Notes: generated by a model from the sequence alone, not told the origin. Positions 1-10,446 are shown, numbered from the stretch's first letter. The stretch is 64,000 nt of DNA from Limnomonas spitsbergensis (GCA_037349105.1 JAYJMM010000101.1:3038001-3102000), one strand, 5' to 3'. Translations and numbers: made by a program.

Positions 1-39
1 AATTGAGAGTCTGAATTATTAAACTGTGTCCATTCCCTT

Positions 40-442
40 TGCACTTGTGCAGAATGGCAGATATTCCAACCTGCCGGGGGAACAGCCCTTTCTTGATTTA
101 TTTATTTGTTAAGCAAGGCAGACCTGCTTGTTATCTATTTCATTTGCAGATTAACCACTACCTGCCTGGATCGAAATGCTGCCTTAGCCATAAATACAAA
201 AGTGTATTTTTTTATTCATTCCTTTCCAGGATACAGGCCCCAATATCTGCCGACAATGAAATCCTGTATCGTGATGTACAGACCTCTTTTTGTTACCGGT
301 ATATCCTGCCTTTTGACATCAAAAACATAGTTCTGAATCCATTCTGGTCCAGGATGGCAGATGCCTCAACCGGACCCAACAGGAACAAAAACCAGTGTTC
401 TGACATAGAAAGCAATTAAAACTGTACCCGTTTGACCCGCAG
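40..442 (+). repeat. Tandem duplications of the exon d acceptor region in U1 (about 80-120 bp period)
   Basis: Five diverged units each hold a pyrimidine stretch, a CAG acceptor and the start of exon d. The acceptors end near 51, 150, 229, 351 and 442. The sequence after CAG resembles GATGGCAGATGCC or ATTAACCACTACCTGCC, matching exon d, which starts GATCGCAGGTGCCACTACC at 443. Only the last unit leads into a complete exon d. Confidence 0.6.
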
Positions 443-531
443 GATCGCAGGTGCCACTACCTGTCCGGTGCAAAGTCCGACGACTGGGACATCGCCTCAG
501 CCCTTGTGGCCAAGACATGGCCCAGCTAGAG

Positions 532-1122
532 GTAAACCATAGGTCAGCCTCCAACTCGGCTAGAGGTAAACCCTAGGTCAGCCTCCAACTCGGCTAGAGG
601 TAAACCCTAGGTCAGCCTCCACCTCAGCTGGAGGTAAACCCTAGGTCAGCCTCCAACTCGGCTAGAGGTAAACCCTAGGTCAGTCTCCACCTCAGCTGGA
701 GGTAAATCCTAGGTCAGCCTCCAACTCGGCTAGAGGTAAACCCTAGGTCAGCCTCCACCTCAGCTGGAGGTAAACCATAGGTCAGCCTCCAACTCGGCTA
801 GAGGTAAACCCTAGGTCAGCCTCCACCTCAGCTGGAGGTAAACCCTAGGTCAGCCTCCACCTCAGCTGGAGGTAAACCCTAGGACAGCCTCCAACTCAGC
901 TGGAGGTAAACCCTGGGTCAGCCTCCAACTCAGCTGGAGGTAAACCCTAGGTCAGCCTTCAACTCAGCTGGAGGTTACCCCTAGGTCAGCCTCCACCTCA
1001 GCTGGAGGTAAACCCTAGGTCAGCCTCCAACTCAGCTGGAGGTAAACCCTGGGTCAGCTTCCACCTCAGCTGGAGATAAACCCTAGGTCAGCCCCCACCT
1101 CAGCTGGAGGTAAACCCTAGGA
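532..1122 (+). repeat. Minisatellite A (34 bp) in U1, seeded at the exon d donor
   Basis: About 17 tandem units of 34 bp sit immediately after exon d. Each has GGCTAGAG or AGCTGGAG followed by GTAAACCCTAGGTCAGCC and CTCCAACT or CTCCACCT. The exon itself ends CCCAGCTAGAG followed by GTAAACC, so the unit contains the last exon bases plus the 5' splice site. The first units (CTCGGCTAGAG) are closest to the exon. Later ones drift to CTCAGCTGGAG, the form that dominates in U4. Confidence 0.88.
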
Positions 1123-1520
1123 CATCTCCCATTCTGCCATTTTTTGTGTCCTTTGATTTTCTGTTACAAATGCAACCCGTGGATACCAGCCCCATGGAAT
1201 GTCCCCCCCCCACCCTGTCATTTTCTCGAGCCCTCCTTCCACGTCCCTGCCCTCTCACACATCCTCGCTTGAATGAAGAGAGAAGATGTGAGAAACACAG
1301 GGCCCAAAAACCCAGTCAATGGACACCGTCTCATAGGTTCAGCTGCATCACTTCCTAACCTATAGCCCCGCACCCTGACCCTTAACCGGAAGGCCCTGAA
1401 CATTTTTATTATTATCTACAGGCAGGCCCTGAACCCTTTTGATCACTCACATTGACGGACCCCTGGCCTGGTGTGAGAGGTATGAACTCATGACGTCCAG
1501 CTATTGTTTTATTACATGGC
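1123..1520 (+). other. Intron remnant between arrays A and B in U1
   Basis: 1138-1190 matches U4 at 38340-38392 (the TTTTTTGTGTCCTTTGATT region). 1200-1370 is unlike the other copies and holds no recognisable exon e, although TCAGCTGCATCACTTCC near 1340 resembles the start of an exon e junction repeat. 1385-1520 matches U4 39530-39660 almost exactly and includes two C-type monomers. No complete gene is visible. Confidence 0.6.
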
Positions 1521-4500
1521 AAGGCAGGTGGGTTTAGGGGGGGCAGGTGGGTTTAGGGGGGACAGGTGGGTTTAGGGTGGACAGGTGGGTTTAGGGGGGA
1601 CAGGTGGGTTTAGGGGGGTCTGGTGGGTTTAGGGGGGCAGGTGGGTTTAGGGCAAGGCAGGTGGGTTTAGGGGGGGACAGGTGGGTTTAGGGGGGACAGG
1701 TGGGTTTAGGGCAAGGCAGGTGGGTTTAGGGGGGGACAGGTGGGTTTAGGGCAAGGCAGGTGGGTTTAGGGGGGACAGGTGGGTTTAGGGGGGACAGGTG
1801 GGTTTAGGGGGGGCAGCTGGGTTTAGGGCAAGGCAGGTGGGTTTAGGGGGGACAGGTGGGTTTAGGGCAAGGCAGGTGGGTTTAGGGGGGACAGGTGGGT
1901 TAGGGGCAAGGCAGGTGGGTTTAGTGGGACAGGTGGGTTAGGGGCAAGGAAGGTGGGTTTAGGGGGGTAGGTGGGTTTAGGGGGGGCAGGTGGGTTTAGG
2001 GGGGACAGGTGGGTTTAGGGGGGACAGGTGGGTTTAGGGGGGGGAGGTGGGTGTAGGGAAAGGCATTTGGGTTTTGGGGGGGCAGGTGGGTTTAGGGGGG
2101 ACAGGTGGGTTTAAAGGGGACAGGTGGGTTTAGGGGGGACAGGTGGGTTTAGGGGGGACAGGTGGGTTTAGGGGGGACAGGTGGGTTTAGGGGGGACAGG
2201 TGGGTTTAGGGGGGACAGGTGGGTTTAGGGGGGGCAGGTGGGTTTAGGGGGGACAGGTGGGTTTAGGGGGGGCAGGTGGGTTTAGGGGGGACAGGTGGGT
2301 TAAGGGGGGACAGGTGGGTTTAGGGGGGACAGGTGGGTTTAGGGGGGACAGGTGGGTTTAGGGCAAGGCAGGTGGGTTAAGGGGGGACAGGTGGGTTTAG
2401 GGGGGACAGGTGGGTTTAGGGGGGGCAGGTGGGTTTAGGGGGGGCAGGTGGGTTAAGGGGGGACAGGTGGGTTTAGGGGGGACAGGTGGGTTTAGGGGGG
2501 ACAGGTGGGTTTAGGGGGGACAGGTGGGTTTAGGGGGGGCAGGTGGGTTAATGGGGGGCAGGTGGGTTTAGGGGGGACAGGTGGGTTTAGGGGGGACAGG
2601 TGGGTTTAGGGGGGCAGGTGGATTTAGGGGGGACAGGTGGGTTTAGGGGGACAGGTGGGTTTAGGGGGGACAGGTGGGTTTAGGGGGGACAGGTGGGTTT
2701 AGGGGGGACAGGTGGGTTTAAGGCAAGGCAGGTGGGTTTAGGGGGGACAGGTGGGTTTAGGGGGGACAGGTGGGTTTAGGGGGGGCAGGTGGGTTTAGGG
2801 GGGACAGGTGGGTTTAGGGGGGACAGGTGGGTTTAGGGGGGACAGGTGGGTTTAGGGGGGGCAGGTGGATTTAGGGGGGACAGGTGGGTTTAGGGGGGAC
2901 AGGTGGGTTTAAGGCAAGGCAGGTGGGTTTAGGGGGGACAGGTGGGTTTAGGGGGGACAGGTGGGTTTAGGGGGGGCAGGTGGGTTTAGGGGGGACAGGT
3001 GGGTTTAGGGGGGACAGGTGGGTTTAGGGGGGACAGGTGGGTTTAGGGGAGGCAGGTGGATTTAGGGGGGACAGGTGGGTTTAGGGGGGACAGGTGGGTT
3101 TAAGGCAAGGCAGGTGGGTTTAGGGGGGACAGGTGGGTTTAGGGGGGACAGGTGGGTTTAGGGGGGACAGGTGGGTTTAGGGGGGACAGGTGGGTTTAGG
3201 GGGGACAGGTGGGTTTAGGGGGGGCAGGTGGGTTTAGGGGGGACAGGTGGGTTTAGGGGGGACAGGTGGGTTTAGGGGGGGCAGGTGGGTTTAGGGGGGG
3301 CAGGTGGGTTTAGGGGGGGCAGGTGGGTTTAGGGGGGACAGGTGGGTTTAGGGGGGACAGGTGGGTTTAGGGGGGGCAGGTGGGTTTAGGGGGGACAGGT
3401 GGGTTTAGGGGGGACAGGTGGGTTTAGGGGGGGCCAGATGGGTTTAGGGGGGACAGGTGGGTTAAGGGGGGACAGGTGGGTTTGGGGGGGGCCAGATGGG
3501 TTTAGGGGGGACAGGTGGGTTTAGGGGGGACAGGTGGGTTTAGGGGGGACAGGTGGGTTTAGGGGGGGCAGGTGGGTTTAGGGGGGACAGGTGGGTTTAG
3601 GGGGGACAGGTGGGTTTAGGGGGGGCAGGTGAGTTTAGGGGGGGCAGGTGGGTTTAGGGGGGGCAGGTGGGTTTAGGGGGGACAGGTGGGTTTAGGGGGG
3701 ACAGGTGGGTTTAGGGGGGACAGGTGGGTTTAGGGGGGACAGGTGGGTTTAGGGGGGCAGGTGGGTTTAGGGGGGACAGGTGGGTTTAGGAGGGGCAGGT
3801 GGGTTTAGGGGGGACAGGTGGGTTTAGGGGGGGCAGGTGGGTTTAGGGGGGACAGGTGGGTTTAGGGGGGACAGGTGGGTTTAGGAGGGGCAGGTGGGTT
3901 TAGGGGGGACAGGTGGGTTTAGGGGGGACAGGTGGGTTTAGGGGGGGCAGGTGGGTTTAGGGGGGACAGGTGGGTTTAGGGGGGGCAGGTGGGTTTAGGG
4001 GGGACAGGTGGGTTTAGGGGGGACAGGTGGGTTTAGGGGGGGCAGGTGGGTTTAGGGGGGACAGGTGGGTTTAGGGGGGACAGGTGGGTTTAGGGGGGAC
4101 AGGTGGGTTTAGGGGGGACAGGTGGGTTTAGGGGGGGCAGGTGGGTTTAGGGGGGACAGGTGGGTTTGGGGGGGCAGGTGGGTTTAGGGGGGACAGGGGG
4201 GGTTGGGGGGGACAGGTGGGTTTAGGGGGGCAGGTGGATTTAGGGGGGACAGGTGGGTTTAGGGGGGACAGGTGGGTTTAGGGGGGGCAGGTGGATTTAG
4301 GGGGGACAGGTGGGTTTAGGGCAAGGCAGGTGGGTTGAGGGGGGCAGTTGGGTTTAGGGCAAGGCAGGTGGGTTTAGGGCAAGGCAGGTAGGTTTAGGGC
4401 AAGGCAGGTGGGTTTAGGGGGGCAGCTGGGTTTAGGGGGGGCAGGTGGGTTTAGGGGGACAGGTGGGTTTAGGGGGGGCAGCTGGGTTTAGGGGGGACAG

Positions 4501-4570
4501 CTGGGTTTAGGGGGGGCAGGTGGGTTTAGGGGGGACAGGTGGGTTTAGGGGGGACAGGTGGGTGGGTTAA
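1521..4570 (+). repeat. Minisatellite B (19-20 bp) in U1
   Basis: About 155 units of GACAGGTGGGTTTAGGGGG, or the GCAAGGCAGGTGGGTTTAG variant. Each unit has ACAG or GCAG followed by GTGGGTTTAG, the same junction as the end of exon f in U2 and U4 (CACCACAG|GTGGGGCTAGGG). Local higher-order repeats occur: the block with GTGGATTTAGG followed by TTTAAGGCAAGG recurs near 2620, 2860 and 3050, about 190 bp apart at the last step. The plus strand is extremely G-rich, with a GGG run every 6-10 bases, so G-quadruplex formation is likely. Confidence 0.93.
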
Positions 4571-5476
4571 GTTGAGATGCTGTACAGCACATCACCTGTG
4601 TGACAAGAGACGCCGGGCAACCTCCTGCCCACCGTGCAATTATCAAGCTTATTGTGAAATGTCACTTATATAGTCACTTATATAGTCACTGATAGCTATC
4701 AGGCTAGGGCAGCCTCCTGGCCACTGTGACCACCTGCTACATATATATTTCCAGACTGAGTATTTAGCGCTGCCGCATGAATCTTGAATAGTTAAATCTG
4801 CAATGTTGCTGACTGGCTCTGCTACTGAGTCCTTATACATGCAGGACAGCCTCCTGGCCACGGCGACCTTCACCTCCCGGCTCTACATGTGGGTGTCGGC
4901 GGGGGCATCCGTGGTGCTCATCCCGCTCTGGAACTTTCAGGTGGGGATGCTGGTGCCGAATGTCGGTGTGGATGCCTCTCTTGTCCGCTGGATTGGAGTG
5001 TCATGGGCATGTGCTGACCCCCCAGTCCAGTAAACTCAGTACATGTCTCCTAGTATCCAGTACGCGAACACAACTGTTGTGAGCTGGTCGCCACATCGTA
5101 ATATCACTTCTGCTGCTGCCGACAATCTTAGCCATGCCACTTGATTACCATACTTCCCTGCTCCTCAACCTGATTGCATGATTACATACCATCAGCCAGA
5201 TATCCTGCCGCAGGTGCGCGATGTGAACTGCTCGCCACATAGCAGCAGCACCTCTGATTACTATTTGTGTCCTCAACCCTTCAAACGGTCTCAGGCGCTG
5301 GCTCCCGCCTGGCAACACCATCCTTGATTACTTTCCTTAGACTGAAACCTGAGCCTTGATCGCTGCCCTCAATCTTGCTGCATGCACGCGGTGTGAGCTG
5401 GTTGCCACATGGCAACAACACCTCTGATTACTTTCCATAGACTGAACCCTTGGTCCAATCATGATCGTTGTTGCAG
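4571..5476 (+). other. U1 3' introns with exon g and duplicated terminal-exon junctions
   Basis: 4571-4844 is the intron ahead of exon g, including GAGATGCTGTACAGCACATC (the source of array D in U5) and a TATATAGTCACT duplication. Exon g is 4845-4940, followed by GTGGGG. Two decayed earlier copies of terminal exon h lie at about 5216-5280 (RDVNCSPHSSSTSDYYL) and 5395-5450 (GVSWLPHGNNTSDYFP, then TAG), ahead of the complete one at 5477. Confidence 0.6.
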
Positions 5477-5828
5477 GCATGTGGTGTGAGCTGGTCGCCA
5501 CATGGGAGCAGCTTCTTGTTAACTTACAAGGATTGCTTCAGCTGTCCTTGCATGGCTGTCGGCAACCAATGACGGATGGTCTTAGCTACAGCCGGCCTGT
5601 CAGCAATAATAAGTGACAACGCCCTTAGCTACTGGGAACCAGAGACGGTCGGTCTTGGCTCTAGCGGTATTCATCCTTCAACTGTGTGTATATGGCTGCG
5701 GGGGCAATCAATGGGGGGCCCTCTTGACTACGGCAAGAATGCTTACTGTTATAAGTGAAAATTTCATGGCTGACCAGCAAGGGTCTATTACAGCAAGGAT
5801 GCATTCCAGCATCCTCCGATTCTTGAGT

Positions 5829-5833
5829 TGTAA
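5829..5833 (+). terminator. Candidate poly(A) signal TGTAA for the WRAP73-like gene
   Basis: TGTAA lies about 257 bases after the U1 stop. It recurs at the same relative place in U2 (18575-18579) and U3 (near 30890), while U4 has TGTAC. TGTAA is the usual chlorophyte polyadenylation signal. No transcript evidence is available here. Confidence 0.35.
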
Positions 5834-6854
5834 GGCTGGAAATGTGGAGTGGGGCTAGTGCTGGGCATGCAGGGTTTAGTAGAGGGTGCTTCAGCTACAA
5901 TTCAGCTACATCAAGGCATGCTGGGGGATGTAGCAGTGCGGCTTGCTGTCCGAGCTACATGGTGCAGCCAGGCCGGTCCTTCATTCGTGATGGCTGGCTT
6001 GCTCTACCCCTCGCTTGTGACTCGCTGGCTACTGATGCTCCACTAGCCTTCTGACAGGTGGCCTTAGCTTACTGGATTTTATATTCATGAGGTCAGGTGT
6101 GGTGTCGTGGCACCACCATGCTGGCCTAATGGTTGAATGAGGACCATCTTCCTACATTCTTTGTTACATCTTGACCACCTTTTCAGCATGGCCCAGTTAC
6201 ATCTTGACCGCACCCGCAGTCAAAACAGCCTATATCTGTTTCTATGCCACCGCACTATTGATCCGGGCAAATGGATTGAACGACATTAAAATGTCCACTT
6301 GTCAAGAACATGATACCTCTGGGTCATGCTCAAAAGGCTCCTGGCCGTGTGGCCGCCCGATTGTCTGGTCAGGAGAGGAAAGTAAACGTAAGGTTCGAGG
6401 AGAAAAGAAAGGAACATACGGAAACAAGAGAAGGAATAGACCATGCCCACATAAAGGAAGTCTGTAAAATCCTCAGCCCGTTTAGATCATAAGTAGCCCT
6501 CAACAAAGAGAACACCAAACAAACGTACTAGGCAGTTAGTTGGTCAGGAAAAGGGAAAGAAAGGCCTCTGAAACGACATAGCCTCAAAGATATGCTGCCA
6601 CACCCTTCACAAAAGTCAGAGCATCCCCCCCTGGCCTGCCCAGGTACTAAGCGTGGATGTCTATAGCACCGTCTTGTGCGCCTGTCCATACCCGTTCTCT
6701 GAATGTAAGGTGATCCTACACGCAGGGATGTGTTGAAGTGTGCAAAGGCAGAATATCTGACCATGACGGACATGCATGAGGATCAACAAATTGAGAATAA
6801 GTGTAAACATGTACCGGATTGTTTTTTCCCGTTTCCGGTAGTCCCTAAATCCGT

Positions 6855-6859
6855 TTACA
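6855..6859 (-). terminator. Candidate poly(A) signal TGTAA for ANK1
   Basis: On the minus strand TGTAA lies 293 bases after the ANK1 stop. The same motif sits 292, 294 and 296 bases after the stops of ANK2 (19595-19599), ANK3 (31860-31864) and ANK4 (44644-44648). Constant spacing in four units supports a real 3'-end signal. Confidence 0.45.
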
Positions 6860-7151
6860 TGCGTAGTACGCCTCTTTAGCGCCTGGGGAAAATACTATAC
6901 AACCTCTGGAACACAACTAGGAAAACTCAAAAACATGATGATGATACTGCTAACAGGGAAATACCTTTAAATCACCTTTAAGTATATTTATGGACAGCCC
7001 AGATAAGATAGGAGAGGCAGGTGATGAAGTTCAAGACAACATGCAATGTTTGAAACACACGAGGAACGCTAGGAGAGTAGTGGGTGTATATCTGACCCTT
7101 GCATAGTTAAGACCAGCAATATATTTCACTTCCACAGTGACATGATGCCTC

Positions 7152-8828
7152 TTATACAAGCGGCAACATGCCGCAGCATTCCTGCAAAATATGTAGGACA
7201 GCTGTGTGACCCCCCCTCCTAGCCAAGGACAGTGCCCGTCCCTCTTGACAGTCAGCACGGGGGACATTCTCACTGCAATCCAGCAACAGTTGCACAACCA
7301 CCTCATGGCCATATCTGGCTGCCAACACCAGTGCCTCCCCATCCAAGCAGTTAGCACGAGGTGCATGCTCCCCCCACCCCAACAACAGCCGCACCACCTC
7401 CCCGTGTCCATTCCTGGCTGCCCTCACCAGTGCCTCCCCATCCTGGCAGTCAGCATGGGGGGCATGCTCCCTACACCCCAACAACAGCTGCACCACCGCC
7501 TCGTGGCCCCTCTCGGCTGCCCTCAACAGTGCCTCCCCATCCTGGCAGTTCGCACGTGGGGCATGCTCCCTCCACCCCGACAACAGCTGCACCACCGCCT
7601 CGTGGCCCCTCTCGGCTGCCCTCACCAGTGCCCACCCATCCCGGCAGTCTGCACGTGGGGCATGCTCCCTACACCCCAACAACAGCTGCACTACCGCCTC
7701 GTGGCCATTTTGCGCAGCCCTTAACAGTGCCTCCCCATCCTGGCAGTTCGCACGTGGGGCATGCTCCCTCCACCCCAACAACAGCTGCACCACCGCCTCG
7801 TGGCTGTTCCACGCAGCCCTTACCAGTGCCTCCCCATCCTGGCAGTCAGCACGTGGGGCATGCTCCCTCCACCCCAACAAGAGCTGCACCACCGCCTCGT
7901 GGCCATTCTGCGCAGCCCTTAACAGTGCCTCCCCATCCTGGCAGTTAGCACGTGGGGCATGCTCTCTCCACCCCAACAACAGCTGCACCACCGCCTCGTG
8001 GCCCCTCTTGGCAGCCCTCACCAGTGCCCACCCATCCCGGCAGTTCGCACGTGGGGCATGCTCCCTCCACCCCAACAACAGTTGCACTACCGCCTCGTGG
8101 CCGTTCCACACAGCCCTTAACAGTGCCCGCCCATCCTGGCAGTTAGCACGTGGGGCATGCTCCCTCCACCCCAACAACAGCTGCACCACCGCCTCGTGGC
8201 CATTCTGCGAAGCCCTTAACAGTGCCTCCCCATTCTGACAGTTAGCACGTGGGGCATGCTCCCTCCACCCAAGCAAAAGCCGCACCACTGCCTTGCGGCC
8301 ATGCTGCGCAGCCCACACCAATGCCTCCCCATCTTGGCAGTTAGCATGGGGTGAATGCTCCCTCCACCCCAACAACAACTGCACCGCTGCATAGTGGCCA
8401 CGCCAAGCTGCCCTCACCAATGCATCCCCTTTCCGGCAGTCTGCCTTTGCACCCAGATCGAGCATGAGCCTCGTCAACTCCAAGCAGTCATACACCTGAC
8501 TGTTGCAGCCCACAGCTCTCATGAGGGCCTGGTCAGGACCGTGAACTGCCATCATGGCACGAGCTAGATTAATGGGGCAGTCCCTAAGGCAGTCGCGCCA
8601 ACGCCTGCACACCTGCCACGCTCCATACTGCACTTTCATGGCTTGGTGGGCGCCAGGTCTAGGAGGGCCTTGAGGATTGCATAGCCATGAATCTGCATGG
8701 CTGAGGATTATGCCAAGGATGTCCGTGTTGAGGTCTTGGAGGCAGGCGAAGATGGCTGGGTCCTCGCTAGGGGAAGGAGACGCAGATGCATCCGTTCTGA
8801 TAGCCTTAGTGGATGCAAATGAGGTCAT
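7152..8828 (-). CDS. ANK1: F-box-like protein with 13 ankyrin repeats (558 aa)
   Basis: The N-terminus is low complexity and Ser-rich (about 1-25). An F-box-like segment (about 30-85) follows, with DLNTDILGIILSHADSW and then VQYGAWQVCRRWRDCLRDCP, resembling the hydrophobic helix and CRRW core of F-boxes. From about residue 120 come 13 ankyrin repeats of 33 residues carrying ALVRAAxxGHEAVVQLLLG. F-box/ankyrin proteins usually act as substrate receptors of SCF ubiquitin ligases; that role here is inference. I chose the start at 8828 because MTSFAST is shared with ANK2, ANK3 and ANK4, whereas upstream in-frame sequence (to 8930 and beyond) shifts frame between copies. The 99-bp repeats are nearly identical at DNA level, which points to recent expansion. 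It has no introns and faces U2 head to head. Confidence 0.85.
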   Translation of the reverse strand: MTSFASTKAIRTDASASPSPSEDPAIFACLQDLNTDILGIILSHADSWLCNPQGPPRPGAHQAMKVQYGAWQVCRRWRDCLRDCPINLARAMMAVHGPDQALMRAVGCNSQVYDCLELTRLMLDLGAKADCRKGDALVRAAWRGHYAAVQLLLGWREHSPHANCQDGEALVWAAQHGRKAVVRLLLGWREHAPRANCQNGEALLRASQNGHEAVVQLLLGWREHAPRANCQDGRALLRAVWNGHEAVVQLLLGWREHAPRANCRDGWALVRAAKRGHEAVVQLLLGWREHAPRANCQDGEALLRAAQNGHEAVVQLLLGWREHAPRADCQDGEALVRAAWNSHEAVVQLLLGWREHAPRANCQDGEALLRAAQNGHEAVVQLLLGCREHAPRADCRDGWALVRAAERGHEAVVQLLSGWREHAPRANCQDGEALLRAAERGHEAVVQLLLGCREHAPHADCQDGEALVRAARNGHGEVVRLLLGWGEHAPRANCLDGEALVLAARYGHEVVVQLLLDCSENVPRADCQEGRALSLARRGGHTAVLHILQECCGMLPLV

Positions 8829-10130
8829 CGAGTGGTGCGCAATACCACCTCCTTCAATCTGTTGGGCTGCTCTTCTCCTGCTCGACAAGCGAATGAGGTT
8901 GATGAGTTCATGCAAGCCAACATACAACACACTTCTCCAGATAAATATAAACCAATACAGCTGTATGAATGGCCGTCCTGACGACCCATTATTAATTTAT
9001 TATTCATGCAAAAAGGCACACGGGCTCCAGTTGTCGTTTCTGCTCGAAGCCTCGGAGGCACCCAACCTAAAGCCTTTTAGGTAAAGGCCAGGCTGTGCGA
9101 GCTGGAAATGCAGTGGAAGAATGAGGCAGTGAAGAAACCGAGAGAAACTAATATGGGGTAAAACACAATTGAAATGTTGCAGATTCCTCAGTCCAGTCCT
9201 TGCTTGACATACTGACCGGTACCCACATGGCCACATGCTGAGCATGCTATTCTTGAATCTTGTTCCACTCATGGTCCATGTTCCGCTCACCAGGGGCAAT
9301 GTTGCGTACTTGCGTCGAATTGGATGTACTCAATGCAGCTGTCCGTATTCGCTTCGGAGGATGCGAAATGTAAATCTGAAGGCCACTCACCGACGTTTCC
9401 AGATATTATCGACAGTGTGGCTGGCAATGTAAAGAGTCCTCAATATAGGCAAAATTCTTGAAGACCTTGGTAAAGATGGGCGGGATTGGAGAGTGCGCAC
9501 CCCTGGTGCCAGACTGGGACATGTTCGCGTATCTGCCACTTTTGTACTGCGGGAAATATCTGGAGCAAAGGTGTGAATCCCTGGGGTGCGTTCAGACTGG
9601 GGCCAAAAATGGCTGCACGTAACCGGTATTATTTATTTTCTCGGTGCATATTACAAGCGGAACCTTGGATCCACGGGTACGCCAAACGCGCCTCGAGATT
9701 ACCTCCCTGCATGTGTGCAAGGGACTGCCCTCACCGGAAAGATTGTAGCAGACAGACAATGAGTGAAGTAGAAAGACCATGAGACAAGTGCAGGTCATGC
9801 AGGTTGCATGGTGCATCCGGTCGGAGCCAGGCAAGCCATACAACGGTCTGTGTTTGTGTCTTTGGAGCCAGGCAAGTCATGCAGCACCAGCTAGCCATGT
9901 TTGGCATGCATGAGCCCATGAGTCCAGGCGTCCAATACAATGCCGTCCTCCCCATTTAGGGTCAAGAATTAAAAGCCCTAAGCCCCACCTCCCAACCTAC
10001 AGACCATGTGATACGCATCTATGCAATACAACTCCTGGATCCCCTTTCCCAAAGCTTTCCCCTCTCCCTTGCACCGTATCTTTATCCAGGATTTACTGAT
10101 CCCTATTCTCTGATCCCCTATCTACCATAG
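8829..10130. other. Head-to-head 5' region between ANK1 and U2
   Basis: About 1.3 kb lies between the ANK1 start and the first recognised WRAP73 exon. It is near-identical to 20878-22170 and 45925-47560 (apart from an insertion there), while 33538-35000 is a diverged type I version. It should hold both promoters and probably the first WRAP73 exon, which I could not find. Short open frames here (for example 8825-9061 minus) are not conserved in frame. Confidence 0.55.
8941..8956 (-). promoter_or_regulatory. Candidate core promoter of ANK1: ATTGG plus AT-rich box
   Basis: On the minus strand this reads ATTGGTTTATATTTAT, an inverted CCAAT followed by a TATA-like box. It lies 113 bases upstream of the chosen ATG. 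The same element occurs 113, 109 and 113 bases upstream of ANK2 (20990-21005), ANK3 (33646-33661) and ANK4 (46037-46052). It survives in ANK3, where the rest of the flank has diverged, so it is probably functional. Confidence 0.45.
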
Positions 10131-10375
10131 AGAGGCTGAGACCCTGGTTGAGGTCCAGCTGTACTCCTGCCTGGACCGTATCGACTACCTAGAGTGGTCT
10201 CCCAACTCTTTTTACATCATGTGCAGCCTGTTTAGCAGAGCCATCATACAGGCATGAGGGGGGCCAGGCTAACAGTTAACGGGACTCATCAATATTTGTT
10301 GAGATGTGCCAATTGAGATTGAGAGATGTTCAGCGTTCTCCCACTCATTCTCACACTTGCTCTCAATCTATCAAG

Positions 10376-10446
10376 GGAGGGGGGAGGGTAGGGAGGGGGG
10401 AGGGGAGGGGGGAGGGAAGGGAGGGGGAGGGGATGGGGGAGGGATT
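10376..10446 (+). repeat. Purine-rich GGGGAGGG tract in U2
   Basis: A short run of GGGAGGGG and GGGGAGGGA elements lies in the intron between exons b and c. The equivalent tract is about 215 bp in U3 (22167-22382) and 185 bp in U5 (47909-48096). It is a pure purine strand with strong G-quadruplex and triplex potential. Confidence 0.8.

Larger units (their letters stand above)
1..5572 (+). pseudogene. WRAP73: WRAP73-like WD-repeat gene, copy U1 (type I), 5' truncated by window, decayed
   Basis: The recognisable parts are exon d (443-531, ending at donor GAG|GTAAAC), exon g (4845-4940, reading LLATATFTSRLYMW, the last WD blade) and terminal exon h (5477-5572, reading GVSWSPHGSSFLLTYKDC and ending in TGA). 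In animals WRAP73/WDR8 is a centrosome and spindle-pole WD-repeat protein. Exon d has lost one T (GCCTCAG instead of GCCTTCAG in other copies), which shifts the frame to a TAG. Exons e, e2 and f are missing: U1 follows U4 base for base up to ATTACATGGCAAG (1511-1523) and then enters minisatellite B directly. Introns hold arrays A and B. This is a decayed copy; it cannot encode the full protein. Confidence 0.75.
5573..7151. other. Tail-to-tail region between U1 and ANK1
   Basis: No gene is recognised. It is homologous to 18328-19890, 30613-32157, 43332-44943 and, more distantly, 62214-63665, and acts as the shared 3' flank of both convergent genes. Short open stretches on both strands are not conserved in frame between units. 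Confidence 0.6.

Noticed and set aside
1521..4570. Interstitial telomere
   Set aside because: TTTAGGG occurs once per 19-20 bp unit rather than as a pure heptamer array, and the unit is explained by the neighbouring splice donor.
7206..8238. Proline- and histidine-rich repeat proteins on the plus strand opposite the ankyrin genes (also at 19971-20510, 32238-32864, 45024-45563)
   Set aside because: They are the complement of the 99-bp ankyrin repeats. The repeat length is divisible by three, which keeps the opposite frame open.
8825..9061. N-terminal extension of the ankyrin proteins (MPPRLRAETTTG), in frame in ANK4
   Set aside because: It is in frame only in ANK4. In ANK1 and ANK2 the same DNA is in another frame, and ANK3 lacks it, so it is treated as 5' untranslated.
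9486..9955. Genes in the head-to-head regions, suggested by overlapping open frames of 60-180 codons
   Set aside because: Frames change between the near-identical units through small indels, and none matches a domain I know.
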